Made by a program: the position numbers and the translations under genes. Source: Gammaproteobacteria bacterium (lineage in GTDB: Bacteria > Pseudomonadota > Gammaproteobacteria > SZUA-229). Taken from it: a stretch of DNA of 37,191 bases. Every line of letters begins with the position of its first letter. The first letter of the stretch is position 1. Under the pieces are notes generated by a model that made no database searches, was not told the DNA's origin, and saw nothing but the letters and a program-made list of their open reading frames with translations. Positions 28,836 to 37,191 of the stretch are shown in pieces. The stretch is taken from the NCBI GenBank assembly GCA_030595185.1, contig JAUVDT010000010.1, positions 1 to 37,191 on the forward strand. Reading direction: 5' to 3'.

Positions 28836-30701
28836 TTAATTCAATATTTCATCTAAGATTCTGGCCCAATGCGTATAGAACATATAATGCCCTTGTCCTT
28901 CTTGAACAAAGAATCCAGTTTCTTTTACATGCTCTTTAACACGCTCAGACAACACTTTTGGCACATGATGATCGCAATCGCCATACCATACTGTAACGGG
29001 CATTGTAATATCACCAGGCTCAAACCCCCAGTCATGCATTAACTGAATAATTTCAAATGATGATGCTTTTCCACCTTGCCGGAAACCTTCTTGCAGTGAC
29101 GCGAACATTTCACTTTTAAAGACATCGCATGACATTATTTTCTGATCTTCTTCCGCCATTTTTTCACTTAACTGACTAAAAAAACCAACTGGGTCATTAA
29201 TAACTCCTTTAACCAATACATCACTCAATAGTTTATAAAGCTTTGGCAGGTACTTTGCTAAACGAATATTCATTTTATATAAAGGAATCATTTCATCAAA
29301 ATCAGAAAACGATTTTGCAGGCATACCCGAACTAATTAAAACAACTTTTTTCAATCGGTGCGGTATTTCATGCGCACAAGCAAGAGCATAATTTCCACCC
29401 ATGGCATAACCTGTTAATGAAAACTTTTCTAAACTTAAGCTATCAGCCAGCTGAACTAAATCTTTCACCCAATTTACAAAACTCATTTCAGAATTAGGAT
29501 CTGACACACCAAAACCCGGTCTATCGATAACAATTAAACGCACCGACTTTTGTTTTGATATTTCATCAGCATCTAATGCTAATTCCAGTCGAGAACCTAA
29601 TACACTATGACAATGAATAACAGGTTCACCATTTGGGTCACCATACTCTTGCCATGCCATGTTCCTACCATCTTCAAGTTGCAACACTTGATAATTTTTT
29701 TGCCAAACATTTGTTTTTGTTAACAGCCCCTTTCTACCTCCAGGAATTATCCCTGGTATAGAATTAACAAAAGCACCCATGCCGTTATAAACCAGGCTAA
29801 CTAACTCAGCTTGACGTGTAGTTTGTGTTTTCTTTAATACCGATTTAACTTGCGTACGCACAGTATGCGATGAAACATTAGTTTCAGTTGAAATGTCTTT
29901 AATACTTAAACCACGCACGAGCTGAGAAGTCACTTCTAATTCTTTTTCAGTAAGACCATAAAGATCAACCATCTCCCGTGGCAACGACAAAGGCTGTGAT
30001 TTACGTTGTGCAATAAAAACAGCTACCGATGCCTTTTGTTGCATATCATGATGTTTCATAGGTGCTAAAAAAAGCATCAAACTATTTTTTGTTTTTTCAT
30101 TAGTCATTGATAGCGCTTGACCACGAGAAGTCGCTGGGTCCCGTTTTGACATGAGGGTAATCGAACTTAGAAGCTTTTCATTATTTTCAGGATTGGCTTC
30201 AAGCATGCCACCATTGATAAACAGCCCTGTATTTGCCTCCAATAATTCATCAGCCAGAGCATTACTCTCTATAACTTGAGCTGCATCATCCACAAGAACT
30301 AATGCTATTGGCAAACGATCTAAAAGCGACAAAACCACTTCATGCTGTTCACCAGCATCTATCAGACGCTTTGCGATTTTAATAGCTCGAACAAAATGCC
30401 CTATGAGTAAATCATTTACCTCACCAATTCCATCACTTTCAGCCTGACTGTCTTTATCATCGCTAATATTTGTAATCGACTTAAGTGTTTCAGAAATAGT
30501 CGCGCTAGATTCTTTTTCATCAACAATAGATATTCCAGAAATAGCACTTAAAGCATCTTGATTTTGATTGATTTGAGGTGATTGTTTTTCAATATGGTCG
30601 ACGTATTCTGCCAATGAATTAAGCAGGTCAGCCCATTTAGAAGGTTCCATTGCTGCATCATAGATTAAACCGATGAGCTGATTAACTTTATTATTTTCCA
30701 T
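28836..30701 (-). CDS. LuxR-type HTH regulator fused to a C-terminal alpha/beta-hydrolase fold with nucleophile Ser replaced by Ala
   Basis: HTH LTEKELEVTSQLVRGLSIKDISTETNVSSHTVRTQVKSVLKKTQ; hydrolase VRLIVIDRPGFGVSDP, SLTGYAMGGNYALACAHEIP, WYGDCDHHVP, GQGHYMFY. Confidence 0.88.
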   Translation of the reverse strand: MENNKVNQLIGLIYDAAMEPSKWADLLNSLAEYVDHIEKQSPQINQNQDALSAISGISIVDEKESSATISETLKSITNISDDKDSQAESDGIGEVNDLLIGHFVRAIKIAKRLIDAGEQHEVVLSLLDRLPIALVLVDDAAQVIESNALADELLEANTGLFINGGMLEANPENNEKLLSSITLMSKRDPATSRGQALSMTNEKTKNSLMLFLAPMKHHDMQQKASVAVFIAQRKSQPLSLPREMVDLYGLTEKELEVTSQLVRGLSIKDISTETNVSSHTVRTQVKSVLKKTQTTRQAELVSLVYNGMGAFVNSIPGIIPGGRKGLLTKTNVWQKNYQVLQLEDGRNMAWQEYGDPNGEPVIHCHSVLGSRLELALDADEISKQKSVRLIVIDRPGFGVSDPNSEMSFVNWVKDLVQLADSLSLEKFSLTGYAMGGNYALACAHEIPHRLKKVVLISSGMPAKSFSDFDEMIPLYKMNIRLAKYLPKLYKLLSDVLVKGVINDPVGFFSQLSEKMAEEDQKIMSCDVFKSEMFASLQEGFRQGGKASSFEIIQLMHDWGFEPGDITMPVTVWYGDCDHHVPKVLSERVKEHVKETGFFVQEGQGHYMFYTHWARILDEILN

Positions 30702-30764
30702 ATCTTTTATTTTTTCTGATTCTTATACCATAAACTAACAAATTATTTCTATCCGGGTTAACGC

Positions 30765-32027
30765 CTAAAACAAATGCCGACTATTCAATAACACATTAGA
30801 TTCACCTGTATCTATCGCATAACCAATATCAAGGCGTATATTCACTTTTACAAAAGCGGACACTTTCCAGCGAAAACCGACACCGATAGCCGGATGCAAA
30901 TCTGTAATATCGATATCATCAGCGCTTTCATAAGTATTACCCAAATCAAATAACACACCATAGCGATAGGCAGGGTCACGACTAAATGGAACTAAATATT
31001 CAATGTTCATTAACAACATTGCATTGCCAGTATAGGTATCTTTGTCATAACCGCGCAGTGTTCTACCCCCTAATGAGAACACCGTATCACCCAGGTAATC
31101 ACCTTCACTCACGCCAAGCTGTACTTGAACATTTAAATTATTCATAGGGTGAGATTTAAGACGGTAGTAACTTCTATAGAAAAGTAAGTGCGTCGTGTAA
31201 TCAACCTCATTAGATAAGAATCGGGTAGTATCAAGAATATAGCCGAAATCTTTTCCCCGACGATTAAACAAGTATCGGTTAATTTGTTTATAACCAAAAC
31301 GCAGTTCAAAAAAGTCACCTTGTAAATCAGGGCTTGATGTATCACCGGCTAATAAGGCTTCATTATTTCTCTGTTCGGTATATAAACCACCACCAATATA
31401 CCAACCACTACTTCGGCTTTTTAGATGCCTCCATCGATCGACATTAAAACCGTATTTGATTTCATTACGTAACTGTGGATCCGCATCTGATTCAATTGCT
31501 GCATCACGATACTCATTAAACAGTTCGAGTGTATAAGGTGAACCTTTAATACGAGGTATTTTATAAATCAGGCTCTGCCGAATATCATCCACACCCAGCA
31601 CACCTCCATATTCTCTTAATTTCAGACGCAGGCTTTGGTTGGTACCTGCAATATTATCCCAGTAAGCCCGCACACCGTAATGTACTGTTCTGTCTTCTTC
31701 ATCAATTCTTATTTCTGGCAAAATGAATAAATAATATTTTTCTTTTACATGAATAACTAATCTAATATCATTTTCAAAAACATCGTCTTCATCTGTATAA
31801 AGGAAGTAATCAACATCTTTAAATAAATTCAAATCCATAATAGATTGAACGTCTGCTTTAACCATTTCAATATTTAATTCGTCGCCTATTTTTGTTTGCA
31901 TCTCCTGCAATAGGACGACGTCACTGGTTTTTTTATTGCCAATGAATTCAATTTTGGTAATCACTGCTGCCATGACATGTGTCGACAACATAAACAACAC
32001 AACGAATAGTAAATATTTAAATTTCAA
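30765..32027 (-). CDS. Short Omp85-superfamily protein (single POTRA + beta-barrel)
   Basis: Signal peptide, ITKIEFIGNKKTSDVVLLQEMQTKIGDELNIEMVKADVQSIMDLNLFKDV (POTRA), LGGRTLRGYDKDTYTGNAMLLMNIEYLVP (xRGY motif), C-terminal F. Confidence 0.8.
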   Translation of the reverse strand: MKFKYLLFVVLFMLSTHVMAAVITKIEFIGNKKTSDVVLLQEMQTKIGDELNIEMVKADVQSIMDLNLFKDVDYFLYTDEDDVFENDIRLVIHVKEKYYLFILPEIRIDEEDRTVHYGVRAYWDNIAGTNQSLRLKLREYGGVLGVDDIRQSLIYKIPRIKGSPYTLELFNEYRDAAIESDADPQLRNEIKYGFNVDRWRHLKSRSSGWYIGGGLYTEQRNNEALLAGDTSSPDLQGDFFELRFGYKQINRYLFNRRGKDFGYILDTTRFLSNEVDYTTHLLFYRSYYRLKSHPMNNLNVQVQLGVSEGDYLGDTVFSLGGRTLRGYDKDTYTGNAMLLMNIEYLVPFSRDPAYRYGVLFDLGNTYESADDIDITDLHPAIGVGFRWKVSAFVKVNIRLDIGYAIDTGESNVLLNSRHLF

Positions 32028-32295
32028 ATTTACTTTTCCAACTTAAAAACATGCTGACAAATACCCTTTTTACGGCAAGACATCAATACACTATATATAG
32101 CATGCACATACTGATTCAAATAAATTCTATTCATTTCACCATTAAAATCACCGTTCTGATTGAAAAACACACCTTTTTATCCTTATTTTCTTGTTATCTG
32201 ATACTGAAAACGTCATTATGGCGTGATAAATATAAAAATGATTTTTTCATGAGACCTCATGCTCATAAGAAAAAACAGCAATAAATGGGCCTCAA

Positions 32296-33288
32296 ATGAA
32301 TATTAACAAAGTCTGCGTTTTGGGTGGTACCGGTTTTGTCGGTAGTGCAATTGTTTCTAAACTGGCTGCGATGGGTATTAAAACGCGCCTTATTAGCAGA
32401 CACCCTGAACGTCACCGTGATTTATTAGTGCTGCCCAATGTCGAAGTTGTTGAAGCCGATGTTAACGACTTCAACCGCCTCTCTTATTATTTACATAATA
32501 TCGATGCTGTTATTAATCTCATCGGAATTCTTAATGATAATACTTTAGATGGCGCAGGCTTCAGAAGAATGCACATCGATTTCCCAAAGTTACTTGTACA
32601 AGCCTGCCAAAAAAATAACATTAAACGTCTCGTACATATGAGCGCGTTACATGCCGATGCAGGCACAGCACCTAGCCACTATTTACGCTCTAAAGGTGAA
32701 GGTGAGAATCATTTACATATATACAGTGATAAGGGTATTCAAATCACCACTTTTCGCCCTTCTGTTATCTTTGGCCCAAATGATGACTTCTTTAATCGCT
32801 TTGCAAAACTACTGAAAGTCACACCTTTGATTTGCCCAGTGCCCCGCGCCAATAGTCGTTTTGCACCGGTCTTTGTCGGCGATGTGGCAGATTCAATCGT
32901 TAAACACTTAACCGACCCTAACAGCAATGGTCTAAGAATCGACCTTTGTGGCCCGCACACTTACAGCATGATGGAAATCATGCAATACACGGCATCTGTC
33001 TTAGGCATAAAAAGAAAATTCATCGCTCTGCCCGACCGCCTTTCAAGGCTAATGGCGCACATGTCTGATATCGCGAATAGCATCCCTCTAATATCACCCG
33101 CAATGAACATGTTAATACCCGGCTTTAAAGAAGCACGTTTTTCAATTGATAACTACCGCTCTTTATTGGTCGATAGCGTATGCGACGACGCTGAAACACA
33201 GAAAACAGCAATTGAAGACATTGTTCCCCAATACCTTGGTGAGCAAAATAGCCAACATCGCTACGACAAATTCAGAAGTGGCGCTTAA
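32296..33288 (+). CDS. NAD(P)-binding, complex I NDUFA9-like atypical SDR protein
   Basis: KVCVLGGTGFVGSAIVSKLAAMGIKTRLISRHPE, DAVINLIGIL, HMSALHADAGTAPSHYLRSKGEGE, TTFRPSVIFGPNDDFFNRF. Confidence 0.87.
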   Translation: MNINKVCVLGGTGFVGSAIVSKLAAMGIKTRLISRHPERHRDLLVLPNVEVVEADVNDFNRLSYYLHNIDAVINLIGILNDNTLDGAGFRRMHIDFPKLLVQACQKNNIKRLVHMSALHADAGTAPSHYLRSKGEGENHLHIYSDKGIQITTFRPSVIFGPNDDFFNRFAKLLKVTPLICPVPRANSRFAPVFVGDVADSIVKHLTDPNSNGLRIDLCGPHTYSMMEIMQYTASVLGIKRKFIALPDRLSRLMAHMSDIANSIPLISPAMNMLIPGFKEARFSIDNYRSLLVDSVCDDAETQKTAIEDIVPQYLGEQNSQHRYDKFRSGA

Positions 33289-33394
33289 AACGCCGCTGCG
33301 AGTCTGGAAAAACAATAACCTTGTTGATTAATAGTTGAAATCAAGACTGATCTAGTTCAATCTCTGTTGATCTAACAGCCATCGCGTTATTATT

Positions 33395-34861
33395 TTGACT
33401 TCTATCGACACCAAACAACAACTCATTAGCGCCTTCTGCGACTTTTTACCTGCCACGGCGGTACTTTTCAAAGATGAAGACCTGCATCCCTATGAGTGTG
33501 ATGGTCTATCGGCTTATCGCCAGATACCAATGATTGTAGTACTTCCTGAGTCCATCAACGAAGTACAACGCATCATTAAAATTTGCCATCAAAAGAACAT
33601 TCCGGTTATCGCACGTGGTGCTGGTACCGGTTTATCCGGCGGTGCATTACCCCTTGCTGATGGCGTACTTCTGAGCTTAGCGCGATTTAAAGAAATCATT
33701 AATATTGATCCGTTAGCTCGCACCGCACGAGTACAACCTGGTGTTCGCAATCTAGCCATTTCTGAAGCCGTAAAAGAACACGGCCTTTATTACGCACCCG
33801 ACCCTTCTTCACAAATTGCCTGCACCATCGGTGGTAATGTGGCGGAAAACTCGGGCGGCGTGCATTGCCTTAAATACGGCCTGACCGTACACAATATTTT
33901 AAAATTAGATATCGTAACCATTGATGGCGAATTAATTACCATCGGCAGTGAAGCGCTTGATAGCCCCGGTTATGATTTGCTTGCACTGATGACAGGCTCG
34001 GAAGGCATGCTGGGTGTTATCGTTGAAGTCACGGTTAAATTATTACCGATACCTGAACAAGCTAAAGTCATCATGGCTTCATTCGATGACGTATTCAAAG
34101 CGGGTAACGCCGTTGCCAATATCATTTCTGCTGGCATTATTCCTGCCGGTCTTGAGATGATGGATAAACTAGCGATTAAAGCCGCCGAAGATTTTATTCA
34201 TGCCGGTTACCCTTTAGATGCCGAAGCCATTTTATTATGTGAACTGGATGGCAGCAGCATAGAAGTGAATGAACTCATTCCTCTGGCTGAAAAAGTACTG
34301 CAAGAAAGCGGCGCAACAGAAACGCGTTTAGCCAAAGACGATATTGAACGCGCACGATTTTGGCAAGGCCGTAAATCGGCATTTCCAGCGGTTGGCCGCA
34401 TGGCACCCGACTACTATTGCATGGATGGCACCATTCCCAGACGCGAACTCGCCAATGTATTAAAACGCATTACCGACTTATCAAAAGAATACGACTTACC
34501 GGTTGCCAATGTTTTTCACGCGGGCGACGGCAATATGCACCCATTAATTCTTTATGATGCAAACATTGAAGGCGAGCTGGAACGCACTGAAGAATTCGGT
34601 GCTAGAATTCTTGAAGCCTGTGTTGAAGCCGGTGGCACCATTACCGGTGAGCACGGTGTCGGCATGGAAAAAATTGACCAAATGTGTGTACAGTTTAAGA
34701 GCGCAGAGCTATCTCAATTTCATGCCATCAAAAATGCTTTCGACCCTGATGGTTTATTGAACCCCGGCAAAGCTGTTCCAACATTACACCGCTGTGCTGA
34801 ACTCGGCGCGATGCACGTACACCACGGCAGACTTGCTCACCCTGAATTACCACGTTTTTAG
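33395..34861 (+). CDS. glcD: Glycolate oxidase FAD-linked subunit GlcD
   Basis: PVIARGAGTGLSGGALPLADGVLLSLARF, DPSSQIACTIGGNVAENSGGVHCLKYG, VFHAGDGNMHPLILYD, GTITGEHGVGMEK; TTG start. Confidence 0.94.
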   Translation: MTSIDTKQQLISAFCDFLPATAVLFKDEDLHPYECDGLSAYRQIPMIVVLPESINEVQRIIKICHQKNIPVIARGAGTGLSGGALPLADGVLLSLARFKEIINIDPLARTARVQPGVRNLAISEAVKEHGLYYAPDPSSQIACTIGGNVAENSGGVHCLKYGLTVHNILKLDIVTIDGELITIGSEALDSPGYDLLALMTGSEGMLGVIVEVTVKLLPIPEQAKVIMASFDDVFKAGNAVANIISAGIIPAGLEMMDKLAIKAAEDFIHAGYPLDAEAILLCELDGSSIEVNELIPLAEKVLQESGATETRLAKDDIERARFWQGRKSAFPAVGRMAPDYYCMDGTIPRRELANVLKRITDLSKEYDLPVANVFHAGDGNMHPLILYDANIEGELERTEEFGARILEACVEAGGTITGEHGVGMEKIDQMCVQFKSAELSQFHAIKNAFDPDGLLNPGKAVPTLHRCAELGAMHVHHGRLAHPELPRF

Positions 34862-34869
34862 AATCAAAT

Positions 34870-35940
34870 ATGACCGATCAAAGTAAAACAATACAACAAC
34901 AAATTCAAAACGCGTTTGAAAATAAAACTGCGTGCCGCATTATTGGTGCAAACAGCAAACAATTCTTAGGCAATGAATCGAATGGCGAAACCGTTTCTAC
35001 AAAAAACCATACCGGCGTAATCAGTTACGATGCCAGCGAACTGGTGATGACAGTTCGTAGCGGAACCAGCCTAAAAGAAATCAACGATGTGTTATCTGCA
35101 AACAATCAAAGTCTGCCTTTTGAACCACCGGGTTTTTCATATGACGCTACTATCGGCGGCACCATTGCTTGTAACTTATCAGGCCCTGCAAGACCTTATA
35201 CCGGCGCGGCGCGTGATTTTGTTTTAGGTACACGCATCATCAACGGCAAAGGTGAAGACTGTCGCTTCGGTGGACAGGTAATGAAAAACGTAGCCGGTTA
35301 CGATGCCTCACGTTTAATGTCTGGTGCTTATGGCACGCTCGGTGTCATCCTGGACGTTTCATTAAAAGTATTACCCACCGCACAAACAGAAGTCACCATT
35401 AAAATAGAACAGCCTGTTGATGTCGCTATTCAAACCATCAACCAACTCTCGACTAAAAACTTACCCATTAGTGCCAGCTGTTATTTTGATAAGCACCTTT
35501 ACATCCGCTTAAACAGCAGCGAACAAAACACCTTAGCCGTTAGCAAACGTATTTGCCAACAAACTTCTGGTGTAGAAATCGAGAACAGCAAAGAATTCTG
35601 GCACAGCATTCGCGAACAAGAACACGAGTTTTTCAAAACAGAAAAAAGTATTGCGCGAATTTCATTACCATCCACATGCAACAATATTAATTTCGATGAC
35701 GAACAACTCATTGAATGGGGCGGTGCATTACGCTGGTTAAAATCGGACCTGGATATTGCAACGATTCGAGATCAAGTACAAAAACTAGGCGGCCACGCTG
35801 CCGCATATAAAAACTTTGAATCTCATATTGAGTTCTTTCAGCCACTTGATGCCGGCTTAAAAACATTACATCAACGCCTTAAACAAGGTTTTGACCCCGC
35901 TGGTATTTTAAACCCCGGCCGCCTGTATAAAGAGCTATAA
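34870..35940 (+). CDS. glcE: Glycolate oxidase FAD-binding subunit GlcE
   Basis: LPFEPPGFSYDATIGGTIACNLSGPARPYTGAARDFVLGTRIINGKGE, VMKNVAGYDASRLMSGAYGTLGVI, FDPAGILNPGRLY; 8 nt after glcD. Confidence 0.93.
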   Translation: MTDQSKTIQQQIQNAFENKTACRIIGANSKQFLGNESNGETVSTKNHTGVISYDASELVMTVRSGTSLKEINDVLSANNQSLPFEPPGFSYDATIGGTIACNLSGPARPYTGAARDFVLGTRIINGKGEDCRFGGQVMKNVAGYDASRLMSGAYGTLGVILDVSLKVLPTAQTEVTIKIEQPVDVAIQTINQLSTKNLPISASCYFDKHLYIRLNSSEQNTLAVSKRICQQTSGVEIENSKEFWHSIREQEHEFFKTEKSIARISLPSTCNNINFDDEQLIEWGGALRWLKSDLDIATIRDQVQKLGGHAAAYKNFESHIEFFQPLDAGLKTLHQRLKQGFDPAGILNPGRLYKEL

Positions 35941-35943
35941 AAC

Positions 35944-37155
35944 ATGCAGACAAAGATTTCCCCTGAATTTAATACCACACTAGCCGGGCAACGCGCTGAA
36001 GAAATTTTACGCAGCTGCGTGCATTGCGGTTTTTGTACGGCCACTTGCCCCACTTACCAGTTATTAGGTGATGAACTTGACTCACCCCGCGGCCGCATTT
36101 ACCTCATTAAACAAGTACTCGAAGGTAACGATGTTTCAAAAAGCACACAGCAACATCTTGACCGCTGTTTGGTTTGTCGCTCATGTGAAACAACCTGCCC
36201 ATCAGGCGTTGAATATTCACACCTGCTTGAAATTGGAAGAAACATTGTCGACAAAAAAGTAAAACGTTCTTTATTTGAAAAGATACAACGCCAGCTACTT
36301 TGTTTGGTATTACCGTATCCAAAACGTTTTTCTTTTGCGATGAAACTTGGCCGACTATTCAAACCAATATTACCCGGCAAAATAAAACACAGCATTCCTG
36401 AGATTACTGGCAACACCATTTGGAACAACTGCTCTCAATTACGGCGAATGATTGTTTTAAATGGCTGCGTACAGCCATCACTTAGCCCGCAAATAAATGC
36501 AGCAACATCACGCGTATTAAATCGCTTAGGTATTGAATTAATTAACAAACCGCTTGCACAATGCTGCGGCGCAGTTAACCAACATTTAAATGACGAAGAA
36601 ACAGCTCTGCAATTTATCAAACAGAACATTGACGAATGGTATCCATTACTTGAATCCAATAGAGCCGAGGCCATCGTCATTACCGCCAGCGGTTGCGGAG
36701 CCATGGTAAAAGAATATGAATACTTACTTCGAAATGATAAAGATTACGCAGAAAAAGCAAAATTGATTAGTAAGTCTTGCAAAGATATTTCTGAAATCAT
36801 CGCTAATGAAGACCTAAGTAAACTTGAAATAGATGCCAGTAAGAATATATCTTTCCATAGCCCCTGCACATTACAACACGCACAAAAACTCAATGGCGTT
36901 GTTGAGGGTATTTTAACTAAAGCCGGTTTCACACTTAATGTAATTAAAGACTCACATTTATGCTGTGGTTCCGCGGGAACATACTCTATTTTACAAGCTG
37001 AAATCAGCCAACAATTAAAACAAAATAAATTACAAATGTTAGAACAGGATAAACCTAATTTAATCGCCACAGCCAATATAGGTTGTTTACATCATTTAGA
37101 TTCTGGTACAGAAACAAAAGTCATTCACTGGATTGAGTTATTAGATAGAACATAA
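35944..37155 (+). CDS. glcF: Glycolate oxidase iron-sulfur subunit GlcF
   Basis: CVHCGFCTATCPTYQLLGDELDSPRGRIYLIK, CLVCRSCETTCPSGVEYSHLLE, CCGxxG-type motifs (QCCGAVNQH, CCGSAGTYS). Confidence 0.94.
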   Translation: MQTKISPEFNTTLAGQRAEEILRSCVHCGFCTATCPTYQLLGDELDSPRGRIYLIKQVLEGNDVSKSTQQHLDRCLVCRSCETTCPSGVEYSHLLEIGRNIVDKKVKRSLFEKIQRQLLCLVLPYPKRFSFAMKLGRLFKPILPGKIKHSIPEITGNTIWNNCSQLRRMIVLNGCVQPSLSPQINAATSRVLNRLGIELINKPLAQCCGAVNQHLNDEETALQFIKQNIDEWYPLLESNRAEAIVITASGCGAMVKEYEYLLRNDKDYAEKAKLISKSCKDISEIIANEDLSKLEIDASKNISFHSPCTLQHAQKLNGVVEGILTKAGFTLNVIKDSHLCCGSAGTYSILQAEISQQLKQNKLQMLEQDKPNLIATANIGCLHHLDSGTETKVIHWIELLDRT

Positions 37156-37191
37156 ATACAGCGTTGTATAAACCTTTGTTATAATTACCAG

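Noticed and set aside
32051-32284. 77-aa plus-strand ORF in the Omp85/NDUFA9 divergent gap
   Set aside because: No recognisable domain, AT-rich composition, and it occupies the expected promoter region of both divergent genes.
1-37191. CRISPR arrays, integrases/transposases, toxin-antitoxin pairs, tRNA/rRNA genes
   Set aside because: None supported: no regularly spaced repeats, no recombinase motifs and no cloverleaf or rRNA sequence seen by eye.

Overview
This is a 37.2 kb chromosomal-type window, AT-rich and gammaproteobacterium-like by gene content. I saw no CRISPR array, tRNA/rRNA gene, transposase or phage gene. Left to right it holds: (i) an RlmI-like rRNA methyltransferase, a YihY/BrkB membrane protein and a YyaL/DUF255 thioredoxin-fold protein; (ii) a signalling block of about 14 kb with a REC-HD-GYP response regulator, a large soluble hybrid histidine kinase, an orphan ParA ATPase and a minus-strand chemosensory operon cheB-mcp-cheY-STAS-cheA-mcp-cheW-cheR-cheD; (iii) MazG and a YfaZ-like outer-membrane protein; (iv) a SoeABC-like molybdoenzyme operon divergent from moaA; (v) a DUF3025 protein, a predicted beta-barrel, a LuxR-HTH/alpha-beta-hydrolase fusion and a short Omp85 protein; (vi) an NDUFA9-like NAD(P)-binding protein and glcDEF. 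The most notable observations are: cheB is split into receiver and methylesterase ORFs exactly at an A10 tract in the interdomain linker; the HTH/hydrolase fusion has lost its catalytic nucleophile (GxSxG is GYAMG); a structured inverted-repeat element with two GGGA-loop hairpins sits between the soeB-like and soeC-like genes; a perfect FNR-type box lies inside the che operon; an unannotated 23-codon signal-peptide-like ORF lies between cheA and mcp; and CheA carries a duplicated MshEN-like motif next to c-di-GMP-type signalling genes. Everything was read by eye; no database or folding tool was run.
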